A DNA stretch of 64,000 bases from Stutzerimonas stutzeri (GTDB taxonomy: Bacteria; Pseudomonadota; Gammaproteobacteria; Pseudomonadales; Pseudomonadaceae): contig NZ_POUT01000005.1 in assembly GCF_002890915.1 (NCBI RefSeq), forward strand, positions 223,235 to 287,234, in the 5' to 3' direction. The notes under the pieces are model-generated. The model did not search any database. It was not told the DNA's origin and worked only from the letters and a program-made list of their open reading frames with translations. Positions 1 to 9,054 of this stretch are shown here, piece by piece. The position numbers were made by a program, and so were the translations under genes. The stretch's first letter is position 1. Each line of letters starts with the position of its first letter.

Positions 1-669
1 CAGCTGGATGAAGTAATGCCCCGCGCCGGCACGTTCGAGCAACGCGCCGAACAGCACGAACAGGAAGACGAAACTGGTGGAAACGCCGAGGGCGATGCCG
101 AACACGCCTTCGGTGGTGATCCACTGGTGATTGGCCAACGCGGTGAAGCTGACGCCGCGGTGGGCCAGCAGGCCGGGCATCCAGGGGCCGGCGATGCTGT
201 AGATGAGAAATACCAGCGCGATGATCGCCAGCGGCGGGCCGAGCGCGCGACGGGTAGCCTCCAGCAACAGCGGAATGCCGACGCAGGCGGTGAGCAGATC
301 CAGGGTGGTCAGGTTGCCGGGGCGCTGCGCCAGTTGTTCGTAGGCGATGAACAGGTAGGCGGCACTGGCCGCGGCGACCAGCCCGAGGGCGATGTCCAGC
401 AGCGGTACCCGGTCGCACGGCGAGCGCTTGGAAGCCGGGTAGGCGAGAAAGGCCAGCAGCAGGGCGAAGGCCAGGTGAATCGAGCGGGTCTCGGTGTCAT
501 TCAGCACGCCGAAGCCGAGGACGAACGGCAGCGGCGAGGCGATCCACAACTGGAACAGCGACCAGAGCAGCGCGAGCCCGGCGATGACCGCGGCCATCGC
601 GCCGGTGGGCAGGCGCGCACCGACATCCTGGGCGATCAGTTCCTCGGTGGACAGTTGTTTGTCTTGCAT
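1..669 (-). CDS. TRAP transporter fused permease (4TM/12TM), N-terminal part
   Basis: The frame is open from the ATG at 669 leftwards to the window edge, giving 223 visible residues. A hydrophilic start (MQDKQLSTEELIAQDVG) is followed by several hydrophobic helices, a charged loop (PASKRSP) and more helices ending in a run like FVLFGALLERAGAG. That is the layout of a small DctQ-like half leading into a large DctM-like half, as in TAXI-associated TRAP permeases. The gene lies downstream of a TAXI binding protein on the same strand, which supports the call. The fused inner-membrane permease would import an organic acid with a Na+ or H+ gradient. The C-terminus is outside the window and the substrate is unknown. 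Confidence 0.85.
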   Translation of the reverse strand, partial: MQDKQLSTEELIAQDVGARLPTGAMAAVIAGLALLWSLFQLWIASPLPFVLGFGVLNDTETRSIHLAFALLLAFLAYPASKRSPCDRVPLLDIALGLVAAASAAYLFIAYEQLAQRPGNLTTLDLLTACVGIPLLLEATRRALGPPLAIIALVFLIYSIAGPWMPGLLAHRGVSFTALANHQWITTEGVFGIALGVSTSFVFLFVLFGALLERAGAGHYFIQL

Positions 670-705
670 GAAATGAGGCCTGTTTTTTCAGGTAACGGAA
701 ACCGC

Positions 706-737
706 AAAAACCCGTGGCCGGCCGGCGCACGGGTTTT
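706..737 (-). terminator. Intercistronic hairpin/attenuator between TAXI binding protein and TRAP permease
   Basis: Arms AAAACCCGTG (707-716) and CACGGGTTTT (728-737) form a perfect 10-bp stem. On the minus strand the stem is followed by TTTTTGCGG. The hairpin sits just after the binding-protein stop and before the permease start, so it probably lowers permease expression rather than ending the operon. Confidence 0.65.
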
Positions 738-788
738 CGGGCTAAGGCATTGCCAGCAAGGCCGCCCGGTGGGACGACCGCTCGCGCC

Positions 789-1754
789 TTACAACCAGCC
801 ACGTTCCTTGTAGTAGCGCTCGGCGCCTTCATGCAGCGGCGCACTCAGACCGACCTTGATCATCTCTTCCGGCTTGAGGTCCTTGAATGCCGGATGCAGG
901 CGCTGGAAGCGCTCGATGTTCTCGAACACCGACTTGACCAGTTGGTAGACGACTTCGGCGTCGACCTTGCTGGTGGTCGACAGCACGGCCTTGCCGCCGA
1001 TGGACTGGGTCGGCTGGTCGTTGCCCTTGTACAGGCCGCCGGGAATCTCGGCCTTGGTGTAGTAGCTCTTCTCCGCCAGCAGCTTGTCGATCTCCGGGCC
1101 GGTGATCGGTACCAGTACGGCATCCACGGTGGTGGTCGCTTCCTGGATCGCGCCGTTGGGGTGGCCGACGAAGTAGGTCATGGCATCGATGTTGTTGTCG
1201 CCCAGCGCGCTGGCCTGTTCGGCCGGCTTCAGTTCGGCGGCGAGCGAGAACACCGACTTGTTCCAGCCCTTCTCCTTCATGATCTCTTCGAGGGTGTCGC
1301 GCTGGCCGGAGCCGGGGTTGCCGATATTGACGCGCTTGCCCTTGAGGTCATCCAGGCCCTTGATGTTGGCGTCACGACGCGCAAGCACGGTGAAGACTTC
1401 ACTCTGCAGGGAGAACACCGCACGGATGTCGTCCATCTTCCCTTCTTTCTCGAAGGGTACGGCGCCTTCCATCGCCTTGTACTGGTGGTCGGACTGCATG
1501 ATGCCGAAATTGAACTCGCCACTGCGCAGGCCGTTGACGTTGGCCACGCCGCCGCCACTGGCAGGCGCATTGCATTTGAGGTTCTCGGCGTTGCGGTTGA
1601 CGAAGCGGCAGATCGATTGCCCCGCCACGTAGTAGACCCCGGTCTGGCCACCGGTGCCGATGGTGACGAACTTCTCTTGCGCCTGCGCCATACCGCTCAG
1701 GCCGGTTCCCGCCAGTGCAGCGGTAAAGATCCATGCCAAGGATTTGCCTTTCAT
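789..1754 (-). CDS. TAXI family TRAP transporter solute-binding protein
   Basis: A 321-aa periplasmic binding protein. The start MKGKSLAWIF is chosen because AAAGGAGTG lies just upstream of that ATG; the longer open frame has no signal peptide at its front. A signal peptide ends near GMAQAQ, and the mature part opens with KFVTIGTGGQTGVYYVAG, the typical TAXI start, followed by CRFVNRN and NVNGLRSGEFNFGIMQSD. TAXI proteins deliver glutamate or other carboxylates to fused TRAP permeases, and the permease gene follows downstream. The substrate cannot be read from the sequence. Confidence 0.92.
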   Translation of the reverse strand: MKGKSLAWIFTAALAGTGLSGMAQAQEKFVTIGTGGQTGVYYVAGQSICRFVNRNAENLKCNAPASGGGVANVNGLRSGEFNFGIMQSDHQYKAMEGAVPFEKEGKMDDIRAVFSLQSEVFTVLARRDANIKGLDDLKGKRVNIGNPGSGQRDTLEEIMKEKGWNKSVFSLAAELKPAEQASALGDNNIDAMTYFVGHPNGAIQEATTTVDAVLVPITGPEIDKLLAEKSYYTKAEIPGGLYKGNDQPTQSIGGKAVLSTTSKVDAEVVYQLVKSVFENIERFQRLHPAFKDLKPEEMIKVGLSAPLHEGAERYYKERGWL

Positions 1755-1922
1755 GGATGCACTCCTTTTGGTTGTTTTCGAATGCCCGGCATCCCTTGTG
1801 AGTCTGCGCGGTGTTGGGAGTCTAGCAGCGTTGCGGACAACGAACAGCGCCCTGACCGATTGCCGCAGGGCATGCAGCCGGCGGGCTTGTTCCATCATCC
1901 CGACAATGGCAGACTGCCACTA

Positions 1923-1937
1923 GTTTCGTAATACGAA
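1923..1937. promoter_or_regulatory. 15-bp perfect palindrome, candidate operator
   Basis: TTTCGTAATACGAAA is a perfect dyad with a single central base. It lies in the divergent gap between the TAXI gene and the rightward genes, about 40 bp before an orphan rightward terminator. I cannot assign it to a regulator family. Confidence 0.4.
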
Positions 1938-1976
1938 AGCTGCTTTACCGCTCAGGACGTAAGGGCCTGATAGCTG

Positions 1977-2027
1977 AGGCGCCTGCCGTGGCCATCCTGT
2001 CGGATGCGCCATCGCCGGCGCCTTTTT
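1977..2027 (+). terminator. Strong rightward terminator without an annotated gene before it
   Basis: Nested pairing AGGCGCC/GGCGCCT (1977-1983 with 2017-2023), TGGC/GCCA and CATCC-TGTC-GGATG makes one long hairpin ending in TTTTT (2023-2027). No rightward coding region lies upstream in the 1755-1976 stretch, so it may end a short non-coding transcript. Nothing else convincing was seen between 1755 and 2114. Confidence 0.6.
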
Positions 2028-2114
2028 CGTTGCCACCGGACATCGCCGCAACGCCACGGACGACACGAGACAGTCATGAAACTTGCATACCGTACTGCGC
2101 CGCGGTGAACGCCC

Positions 2115-2285
2115 ATGCCGAGCGACGAGACCACCCAGTTGCGGGCAGCCTTGGAAGAAACCATCCAGGTCCTCGAGAGAACCCGCCACTCCTTCAAGTC
2201 GCGGGAACTCGGGCAGCTTCGGCGGCGCCTGCTGGACCTGCTCGAGCAACTGGAGGAGCCGCAGGCCGATAGCGACCCCGCATGA
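2115..2285 (+). CDS. Small hypothetical protein, 56 aa
   Basis: [18 protein letters not shown]... is mostly charged and helical with no membrane segment. The middle carries [15 protein letters not shown] followed by a leucine/glutamate-rich tail, which looks like a short amphipathic helix pair. Codon use matches the neighbours and the frame is complete. It lies upstream of the chemoreceptor with a gap of about 155 bp. I recognise no named family, so no function is proposed. Confidence 0.55.
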   Translation: MPSDETTQLRAALEETIQVLERTRHSFKSRELGQLRRRLLDLLEQLEEPQADSDPA

Positions 2286-2440
2286 GCGGAACCGGACAAC
2301 GATCCCGGCATGACGGAAACAACACAGACGCTCACCGCGTCCAAGACAAGAGCGCTGCCGGGTCCGCTGACGGGCCGACGATGCAGCGCCGATATTCCCT
2401 TGCGTTAACCGCCCTTTTATTCATGGGAGATAACGCCAAC

Positions 2441-4027
2441 ATGCGCACGAACCTGCCGGTCACCGGCCACGAAATCAACGTCAGCGACCACGCCAACATC
2501 CTCTCGACCACCAACCTGGGTGGCGAAATCACCTATGCCAATGCGGACTTCGTCGCTATCAGCGGTTTCAGCGAAGAGGAACTGCGGGGCCAGCCACACA
2601 GCATCGTGCGTCATCCGGACATGCCGTCGCAGGCCTTCGCCGATCTCTGGAGCTGCCTGCGTGGCGGGCAATCCTGGATGGGGCTGGTCAAGAACCGCTG
2701 CAAGAACGGCGATCACTACTGGGTCAGCGCGTTCGTCACGCCGGTCAGCCGCAACGGTCGGGTGGTGGAATACCAGTCGGTGCGCACCCGGGCACAGCCC
2801 GAGCAGATCCGTGCCGCCGAAGCCTATTACCGCCAGCTGCGCGACAAGCCGGGCGCCGCGTTCCTGAGCAAGCTCCAGCTGGGCATGCGCGCCCGTGTCG
2901 GCCTGCTGGCAGCGCTCGGCGTCGTGCTCGGCGGCACCCTGGGCGCCCTGTTCGGCGGCGTGCCGCTGCTTGCCGCGGCCCCCGGCATCCTGCTCGGCAG
3001 CCTCGGCGCCGCCGCCCTGGGCAGCCTGGCGCTCGCCCCGTTGCGGCGGCTGGCGTGGCAGGCACGGCAGGTCGGGCACAATCCGGTCAGCCAGCGGATC
3101 TACACCGGCCGGCGCGACGAGATCGGCGAAATCGCCTTCGCCATGAAGATGCTGGAAACCGAAGCCGCCGCCATGGTCGGGCGCATCGCCGACTCCAGCG
3201 GCCTGCTCAGCAACCATGCCCGCGAACTGCTCGCCGCGATGCAGGGCAGCACGCAGAGCGCCTCGCGCCAGCAGCAGGAAACCGACAAGGTCGCCACCGC
3301 GATCAACCAGATGGCAGCCAGCGTCCAGGAGGTCGCCCTGAATGCCCAGCGCACCGCCGAGGCGGCGGCGCGGGCCGATGGCGAGACGGCCAGTGGCCGG
3401 CAGATCGTCGGCCTTACCGGCAGCAGCATCGTGCGCCTGGCGGACGATATCCAGCAGGCCACCGACGTCATCCACCAGCTGGAGGCGCACAGCCAGGAGA
3501 TCAGCCGCGTGCTCGACGTCATCCACGGCATCGCCGAGCAGACCAACCTGCTGGCGCTCAACGCCGCCATCGAGGCGGCGCGCGCCGGCGAGCAGGGCCG
3601 CGGCTTCGCCGTGGTCGCCGACGAGGTGCGCGGGCTGGCCTCGCGCACCTCATCGGCCACCGCCGATATCCAGAGCATGATCGGCACGCTGCAGGCCGGC
3701 GCGCGGGAGGCGGTGCAGGTCATGCAGCGCAGCCGCGACCAGGCGCAGCACAGCGTCGGCCATGCCGGCGAGGCCGAGCAGTCGCTGCATGGCATCAACA
3801 GCCGGGTCAACGAAATCAGCGCGATGAGCAGCCAGATCGCCGCCGCGGTGGAACAGCAGAGCGCCGTCAGCGAAGAGATCAACCAGAGCATCGCAAGCAT
3901 CCGCGGCGGCTCCGACCAGCACGTGGCAACCGGCCTGCAGAGTCAGGAAAGCGCCTCGGGCATGGCCCGCCTGGCAGATGGCATGCAGGAGCTGGTCCAG
4001 CAGTTCTGGGGACGCCGCCGGGCCTGA
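2441..4027 (+). CDS. PAS-containing methyl-accepting chemotaxis protein (Aer-like)
   Basis: A 528-aa receptor. Residues about 10-115 form a PAS domain ([19 protein letters not shown], then [13 protein letters not shown]), as in Aer redox/energy-taxis receptors. Residues about 150-195 hold a glycine/alanine-rich hydrophobic hairpin anchoring it in the inner membrane without a periplasmic domain. A short HAMP-like part and the cytoplasmic signalling domain follow, with the conserved tip [20 protein letters not shown] near residue 368. ATG 2441 fits the family N-terminus and has GGGAGA about 12 bases upstream; ATG 2423 (MGDNANM) is a possible alternative. It probably senses internal redox state through PAS and signals to CheA. 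The family is secure, the stimulus is inferred. Confidence 0.9.
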   Translation: MRTNLPVTGHEINVSDHANILSTTNLGGEITYANADFVAISGFSEEELRGQPHSIVRHPDMPSQAFADLWSCLRGGQSWMGLVKNRCKNGDHYWVSAFVTPVSRNGRVVEYQSVRTRAQPEQIRAAEAYYRQLRDKPGAAFLSKLQLGMRARVGLLAALGVVLGGTLGALFGGVPLLAAAPGILLGSLGAAALGSLALAPLRRLAWQARQVGHNPVSQRIYTGRRDEIGEIAFAMKMLETEAAAMVGRIADSSGLLSNHARELLAAMQGSTQSASRQQQETDKVATAINQMAASVQEVALNAQRTAEAAARADGETASGRQIVGLTGSSIVRLADDIQQATDVIHQLEAHSQEISRVLDVIHGIAEQTNLLALNAAIEAARAGEQGRGFAVVADEVRGLASRTSSATADIQSMIGTLQAGAREAVQVMQRSRDQAQHSVGHAGEAEQSLHGINSRVNEISAMSSQIAAAVEQQSAVSEEINQSIASIRGGSDQHVATGLQSQESASGMARLADGMQELVQQFWGRRRA

Positions 4028-4038
4028 GCGGGCGGCCC

Positions 4039-5439
4039 TCAGACCTCGCTCGGCACAAAGCGCACCCGCACCAGCAACCCGCCGAGCGGGCCCTGCGCAA
4101 GCTCGATGGCGGCGCGGTGGGCGCGGCTGATCTCGCCGACGATGGCCAGGCCGAGCCCCGCGCCCTGGCCGCGATGGTCGCGCCGGTAGAACCGCGCGAA
4201 GACCCTGTCGCGCTCCTCCAGCGGGATGCCCGGGCCGTCATCCTCGACCTCGAGCACGCCGCCGTCGAGCACCCGCAGCACCACGTTGCCGCCCGCGGCG
4301 GTATGCGCCAGGGCATTGTCCACGAGGTTGCTGAGCAGTTCGCTGAGCAGCGTCGGCTCGCCGCTGACCCACACCGGCCGCTCGGCTTCCAGCGCCAGGG
4401 CGACGCCGCGCTGGTGCGCCAGCGCGGCCATGGCCAGGCCCAGCTCGCGGGCCAGCTGCGAGAGGTCCAGGCGCTGCGCGCCGCCTTCGGCGATGGCCTG
4501 CGCGCCGCTCTCGATGCGCGCCAGGGAAAGCAGCTGATTGGCCAGGTGGATGACCTTGTCGGTGCTCTGCCCGGCGTCCTCCAGCGTGCTGCGCCAGGCG
4601 GGAGGATCGGCGTCGCGCAGGCCCAGCTCGATGCGCGCCTTGAGTGCCGCCAGCGGCGTGCGCAGCTCGTGGGAGGCGTCGGCGATGAAGCGTGCCTGGC
4701 GTTCGAACTGGCCGCGCAGGCGCTCGGTGAAGCCGTTGAGCGCGACCACCAGCGGGCGCAGCTCACGCTGCACGCTGACCAGTGGCAGCGGCCGCAGATC
4801 GTCCGGTGCGCGCTCCTGCACCGCCTCGCTGAGCCGGCCCAGCGGCCGCAGCGCGGCACTCACCGCCAGCCATACCAGCAGCAGCGCGGCGACGGCCATC
4901 AGCCCGACCCGCCACAGGGTATCGGTGAGCAGGCTGCGCGCCATGCGTTCACGGGCGCCGAGGGTTTCGGCCACGCGGATCTCGGCGATGCCGTTGAGCG
5001 CCGGTTCGCTGACCGGCTGCAGCAGGCTCACCAGGCGCACGCCCTGACCCTGGAATTCGCCATCGTAGAAGCGCGCCAGGGCCGGGTAATCGTCAGTGCG
5101 CGGGGTGTCGGCGGCAGGCGCCGGCAGGTTTTCGTAGCCGCTGATCAGCCGCCCCTCGGTATCCAGCACCTGGTAGTAGATGCGCCCGGCGCTGTCATAG
5201 GCGAAGGTGTCGAGCGCCACGTAGGGCACGTTGGCGCGCAGCTTGCCGTCATTGGCCACCAGGCCGTCGGCGATGGCCCGGGCCGAGGCCAGCAGGGTGC
5301 GGTCGTAGGCGGTGTCGGCAGCGGCGCGGCCGTTCCAGTAGGCGCTCCAGCCGCTGAACAAGAGCAGCAGCGCCAGCAGGATCGCCAGCCGGCGCAGCAG
5401 CCGGGCACGCAGGCTGCCGGCAATTGGCGGCTCAGCCAT
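4039..5439 (-). CDS. tctE: Tricarboxylate-responsive sensor histidine kinase TctE
   Basis: A 466-aa inner-membrane kinase. One helix lies near residues 15-33, a periplasmic sensor region of about 150 residues follows, and a second helix lies near 180-200. HAMP comes next, then the H-box FIADASHELRTPLAALKAR with the phospho-accepting histidine near residue 257. The N box (ELLSNLVDNALAHT), G1 (EDDGPGIP) and G2 (GAGLGLAIV) are all present. It overlaps the response-regulator gene by 8 bp and diverges from opdH-tctCBA, the arrangement of the P. aeruginosa TctED citrate system. By homology it senses external tricarboxylates and phosphorylates TctD. Confidence 0.92.
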   Translation of the reverse strand: MAEPPIAGSLRARLLRRLAILLALLLLFSGWSAYWNGRAAADTAYDRTLLASARAIADGLVANDGKLRANVPYVALDTFAYDSAGRIYYQVLDTEGRLISGYENLPAPAADTPRTDDYPALARFYDGEFQGQGVRLVSLLQPVSEPALNGIAEIRVAETLGARERMARSLLTDTLWRVGLMAVAALLLVWLAVSAALRPLGRLSEAVQERAPDDLRPLPLVSVQRELRPLVVALNGFTERLRGQFERQARFIADASHELRTPLAALKARIELGLRDADPPAWRSTLEDAGQSTDKVIHLANQLLSLARIESGAQAIAEGGAQRLDLSQLARELGLAMAALAHQRGVALALEAERPVWVSGEPTLLSELLSNLVDNALAHTAAGGNVVLRVLDGGVLEVEDDGPGIPLEERDRVFARFYRRDHRGQGAGLGLAIVGEISRAHRAAIELAQGPLGGLLVRVRFVPSEV

Positions 5440-6103
5440 CGAGCGCCTCGAGCAGGTAGCCCAGGCCGCGGAAGGTGACGATGCGCACCGGCTGGCCCTC
5501 GAGCTTCTTGCGCAGGCGGTGGATGTAGATCTCGATGGCGTCGGCGCTGGCGTCCTCGTCCAGGCCGAACACCTGGGCGGCCAGCTGATCCTTGCTCATC
5601 ACCCGGCCGGGACGGGCGATCAGTGCCTCGAGCACGCCCTGTTCCCGGGAGGTCAGCGCCAGCGGCTCGTCGGCCAGGCTGAAGCGCCGCGCGTCCAGGT
5701 CGTAGATCAGTACGCCGCAGCGCTGCTGGCGCTCGCCGCCGCCGACGCTGCGCCGCAGCAGCGCCTTGACCCGCGCCTCCAGCTCGGACAGCTCGAACGG
5801 CTTGGCCAGGTAGTCGTCGGCCCCAAGGTTGAGGCCGTGCACGCGATCGCTGACCTCGCCGCGCGCGGTGAGCATCAGCACCGGCAGTGTCTTGCCGCGC
5901 TCGCGCAGGCGCGCCAGCACCTGAAAGCCATCCAGCCGCGGCAGGCCGACGTCGAGAATCGCCAGCGCGTAGTCCTCGCTGGCCAGCGCCAGGTCGGCGG
6001 CGATGCCGTCGTGCAGCAGGTCCACGGTCCAGCCGGCGTCACGCAGCGCCTGCGCCACGCTCTCGGCCAGCTGGGGGTGATCCTCGACCAGAAGAATCCG
6101 CAT
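5432..6103 (-). CDS. tctD: OmpR-family response regulator TctD
   Basis: 223 aa. The receiver domain starts MRILLVEDHPQLAES with acidic residues E7 and D8. The phospho-acceptor is D51 in ILDVGLPRLDGF and the conserved lysine is in DDYLAKPFEL. The C-terminal half is a winged helix (LTSREQGVLEALIARPGRVMS, then IEIYIHRLRKKL). The start at 6103 is chosen because the receiver begins there; the upstream extension has no homology. With TctE it should control the divergent porin/transport genes, probably through the inverted repeat at 6167-6195. Confidence 0.93.
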   Translation of the reverse strand: MRILLVEDHPQLAESVAQALRDAGWTVDLLHDGIAADLALASEDYALAILDVGLPRLDGFQVLARLRERGKTLPVLMLTARGEVSDRVHGLNLGADDYLAKPFELSELEARVKALLRRSVGGGERQQRCGVLIYDLDARRFSLADEPLALTSREQGVLEALIARPGRVMSKDQLAAQVFGLDEDASADAIEIYIHRLRKKLEGQPVRIVTFRGLGYLLEALDG

Positions 6104-6166
6104 TGCCTGTCCTCTGCCATTGCGACGGGGCGCCAGTGTAGCGGCAGACGGCAAGCGTCGCCGCAG

Positions 6167-6195
6167 GCTTTCGACACTGAAAGGCTGGCGAAAGC
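6167..6195. promoter_or_regulatory. Inverted repeat in the tctD-opdH divergent region, candidate TctD operator
   Basis: GCTTTCG (6167-6173) and its exact inverse CGAAAGC (6189-6195) are separated by 15 bp, about 90-120 bp before the opdH start. Position and symmetry suit a response-regulator site. TctD binding is inferred. Confidence 0.4.
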
Positions 6196-6284
6196 TTGAC
6201 CCCATAGGATCGCTTACAGGTGGCTCGATCCACCCCGCGCGGCGCATGCGCCGTCACAACAAAAACAATAGTGGAGATACCCCG

Positions 6285-7547
6285 ATGCTGACTGCCGTCA
6301 GACGCTCACCCGCTCCTGCTCGTCTCGCGCTCGCCGTTGCCGCCGCCTCGTTGGCGCCGCTCGCCCAGGCCGCGTTCATCGAAGACAGCAGTGCAACCCT
6401 GCAGACCCACAATATCTACCTGAACCGCGATTTCCGCGAAGGCACCGCCCAGTCCAAGCGCGAAGAGTGGACCCAGGGTTTCATCCTCGACGTGCAGTCC
6501 GGCTTCACCGAAGGCACCGTCGGCGTCGGCCTGGATGCACTGGGCATGCTCGGCGTCAAGCTGGACGCCGGCGGTGGTCGCGCCGGCACCGACCTCTTGC
6601 CGGTGCAGGACGATGGCGGCACCCCGGACGAGTTCAGCCGCCTGGGCCTGACCGCCAAGGCGAAGATCGCCGAGACCGAGCTGCGCTATGGCTCGCACAT
6701 CCCGGAGCTGCCGGTGGTCAAGGCCAGCGACAGCCGCACGCTGCCGCAGGTGTTCGAAGGCGGCACCGCCACCTCCAAGGATATCGAAGGGCTGACGCTG
6801 ATCGGCGGGCGCCTGGACAAGGTCATCGACCGCGCTTCGACCAACTCCCAGGACCTGCATCTGAACAACAAGAACAGCCGTTTCGCCAGTGCCGCCGAGG
6901 CCGATCACCTGACCTTCGCCGGGGCCGAATACGCCTTCAACAAGAACCTCACCGGCCGCTACTACTACGGCGAGCTGGATGACGTGTACCACCAGCATTT
7001 CTTCGGCCTGCTGGCGGTCAAGCCGCTGAGCGACAACTCCGCGCTGAGCGCCGACCTGCGCGTGATGTTCAGCGACGACAGCGGCGCGGCCAACGCCGGC
7101 AAGATCGACAACCAGGCCTGGAACGGCATGCTCGGCTACAGCCTCGGCGGGCACAAGGTCAGCCTCGGCTACCAGCAGATGCGCGGCGATACCGGCTATG
7201 CCTATATCGATGGCAGCGATCCGTTCCTGGTCAACTTCGTGCAGATCAACGACTTCGCCAACGCCGACGAGCGCTCCTGGCAGGCCCGTTACGACTACAA
7301 CTTCGCCGCCATGGGCATCCCCGGGCTGACCTTCCTGACCCGTTACATCTCCGGCGACAACGCCGAATACGCGGGCGGCAGCAACGGCAGCGAATGGGAA
7401 CGCGACATCGAGCTGAAGTACGTGGTGCAGAGCGGCCCGCTGAAGAACGTGGCGGTGCGCTGGCGCAACGCGATGTTCCGCTCCGACTTCGCCCGTGACG
7501 CCGACGAGAACCGTCTGATCGTCAGCTACAGCCTGCCGATCTGGTAA
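6285..7547 (+). CDS. opdH: OprD-family outer membrane porin (OpdH-like, tricarboxylate)
   Basis: A 420-aa beta-barrel precursor. The start MLTAVRRSPAPARL follows GTGGAGA and gives a signal peptide cleaved after APLAQA. The mature N-terminus FIEDSSATLQTHNIYLNRDF is the OprD-family signature, and the C-terminus SYSLPIW ends in an aromatic as barrel proteins do. It is first in the operon with tctCBA and divergent from tctDE, the same context as OpdH in P. aeruginosa, which passes tricarboxylates such as cis-aconitate. Specificity is inferred from context. Confidence 0.9.
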   Translation: MLTAVRRSPAPARLALAVAAASLAPLAQAAFIEDSSATLQTHNIYLNRDFREGTAQSKREEWTQGFILDVQSGFTEGTVGVGLDALGMLGVKLDAGGGRAGTDLLPVQDDGGTPDEFSRLGLTAKAKIAETELRYGSHIPELPVVKASDSRTLPQVFEGGTATSKDIEGLTLIGGRLDKVIDRASTNSQDLHLNNKNSRFASAAEADHLTFAGAEYAFNKNLTGRYYYGELDDVYHQHFFGLLAVKPLSDNSALSADLRVMFSDDSGAANAGKIDNQAWNGMLGYSLGGHKVSLGYQQMRGDTGYAYIDGSDPFLVNFVQINDFANADERSWQARYDYNFAAMGIPGLTFLTRYISGDNAEYAGGSNGSEWERDIELKYVVQSGPLKNVAVRWRNAMFRSDFARDADENRLIVSYSLPIW

Positions 7548-7574
7548 ACAGAACAAGAACGCGAGGAACACCCG

Positions 7575-8549
7575 ATGAAAACCACACTCAGCCGTATCGC
7601 CCTGCTGTCGTCCTGCCTGCTGCTCTCCAGCCAGCTGCTGGCCGAGCCCAAGCGCCCCGAGTGCATCGCCCCGGCCAAGCCCGGCGGCGGTTTCGACCTG
7701 ACCTGCAAGCTGGCCCAGAGCGGCCTGAAGGACGGCGGCCTGCTCAAGGCGCCGATGCGCGTCACCTACATGCCCGGCGGCGTCGGTGCGGTGGCCTACA
7801 ACGCCGTGGTCGCCCAGCGCGCCGCGGAGGCCGGTACCATCACCGCCTTCTCCAGCGGTTCGCTGCTCAACCTCGCGCAGGGCAAGTTCGGTCGCTACGA
7901 CGAAACCGCGGTGCGCTGGCTGGCCGCGGTCGGCACCGACTACGGCGCCATCTCGGTGCGTGCCGATGCGCCCTACCAGGACCTCGACGATCTCATCGCC
8001 GCGGTGAAGAAGGACCCGGGCAGCGTGGTGTTCGGTGCCGGCGCCACCATCGGTGGGCAGGACTGGATGCAGACCGCACTGATCGCCCGCGCCGCCGGGG
8101 TCGATCCGCAGAAGCTGCGCTATGTCGCCTTCGAGGGCGGCGGCGAGACGCTCACCGCCATGCTCGGCGGCCATGTGCAGGTCACCTCCAGCGGCCTCGG
8201 CGAAGTCACCCCGCAGCTCGACGCCGGCAAGATCCGTATCCTCGCCGTGCTCTCCGACGAGCGCCTGCCGGGCAAGCTGGCCGACATCCCCACCGCCAAG
8301 GAGCAGGGCTACGACATCAGCTGGCCGGTGATCCGCGGCTTCTACATGGGGCCGGAAGTCTCCGACGAGGACTTCAACTGGTGGAAGAGCCAGTTCGACA
8401 GCCTGCTGGCCGACGAGGACTTCGCCAAGCTGCGCGAGCAGCGCGACCTGTTCCCGCTGTCGATGACCGGCGATGAGCTCAAGGCCTTCGTCGAGAAGCA
8501 GGTGCAGGACTACAAGGCGCTGGCCGGCGAGTTCGGCCTGGTCAAGTAA
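7575..8549 (+). CDS. tctC: Tripartite tricarboxylate transporter substrate-binding protein TctC
   Basis: A 324-aa periplasmic protein. A signal peptide (LLSSCLLLSSQLLA) precedes the mature start EPKRPECIAPAKPGGGFDLT, a typical Bug/TctC opening in which the PGGG loop helps bind the carboxylate. Further family features are VTYMPGGVGAVAYN and the GGHVQVTSSGLGE region. It lies 27 bp after opdH and precedes tctB and tctA, completing a tripartite tricarboxylate transporter. Confidence 0.94.
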   Translation: MKTTLSRIALLSSCLLLSSQLLAEPKRPECIAPAKPGGGFDLTCKLAQSGLKDGGLLKAPMRVTYMPGGVGAVAYNAVVAQRAAEAGTITAFSSGSLLNLAQGKFGRYDETAVRWLAAVGTDYGAISVRADAPYQDLDDLIAAVKKDPGSVVFGAGATIGGQDWMQTALIARAAGVDPQKLRYVAFEGGGETLTAMLGGHVQVTSSGLGEVTPQLDAGKIRILAVLSDERLPGKLADIPTAKEQGYDISWPVIRGFYMGPEVSDEDFNWWKSQFDSLLADEDFAKLREQRDLFPLSMTGDELKAFVEKQVQDYKALAGEFGLVK

Positions 8550-8558
8550 CCGAGAACC

Positions 8559-8587
8559 CGGCCCGGGCCCTCACTGGGGCCGGGCCG
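8559..8587 (+). terminator. Intercistronic hairpin between tctC and tctB
   Basis: CGGCCCGGGCCC and GGGGCCGGGCCG pair over 12 positions with one mismatch around the loop TCACT. No T-run follows, so it looks more like an RNA-stabilising or attenuating structure that keeps TctC above the membrane subunits. Confidence 0.45.
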
Positions 8588-8609
8588 TCGCATCCTGAGG
8601 TATCCCGTC

Positions 8610-9053
8610 ATGTACGTACGTGTCTTCGCCGCGGCGTGGCTGCTCGCCTGCGCCGGCCTCGCCCTGCTCGCCTGGGGTTTCGAGGCACCCTTCGCCTACG
8701 ACCCGGTCGGCCCGCGCGCCTACCCGCTGCTGCTGCTGTTGCTGATGGGCTGCGGCGCGGCGTGGCTGCTGTGCAAGCCGCACGGCGAGCCGACGCCCGC
8801 GTTCGACTGGACCATGGCCCTCCGGGCCGTGCTGTGCGTGCTGGTGCTGCTGGCCTATGCCCTGCTGTTCGAAATCCTCGGTTTCGTCATCACCACCGCC
8901 CTGGCCGGCTTCGCCCTCGGCCTGCTGTTCAACGGCCGGCTGTGGCCCTGCGTGATCAGCGGCGTGCTGCTCGGCGTGCTGCTCTACGGACTGTTCGATT
9001 ACCTGCTGGACGTGCCGCTGCCGCTGGGCCTGCTGCGCGTACTGGAGAACTGA
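8610..9053 (+). CDS. tctB: Tripartite tricarboxylate transporter small membrane subunit TctB
   Basis: A 147-aa inner-membrane protein with four predicted helices (near residues 5-20, 30-48, 68-90 and 95-140). This is the size and layout of TctB, the small subunit that pairs with TctA. It begins MYVRVFAAAWLLACAGLALL and ends one base before the tctA start. The family is poorly conserved in sequence, so position between tctC and tctA carries much of the weight. Confidence 0.9.
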   Translation: MYVRVFAAAWLLACAGLALLAWGFEAPFAYDPVGPRAYPLLLLLLMGCGAAWLLCKPHGEPTPAFDWTMALRAVLCVLVLLAYALLFEILGFVITTALAGFALGLLFNGRLWPCVISGVLLGVLLYGLFDYLLDVPLPLGLLRVLEN

Positions 9054-9054
9054 A

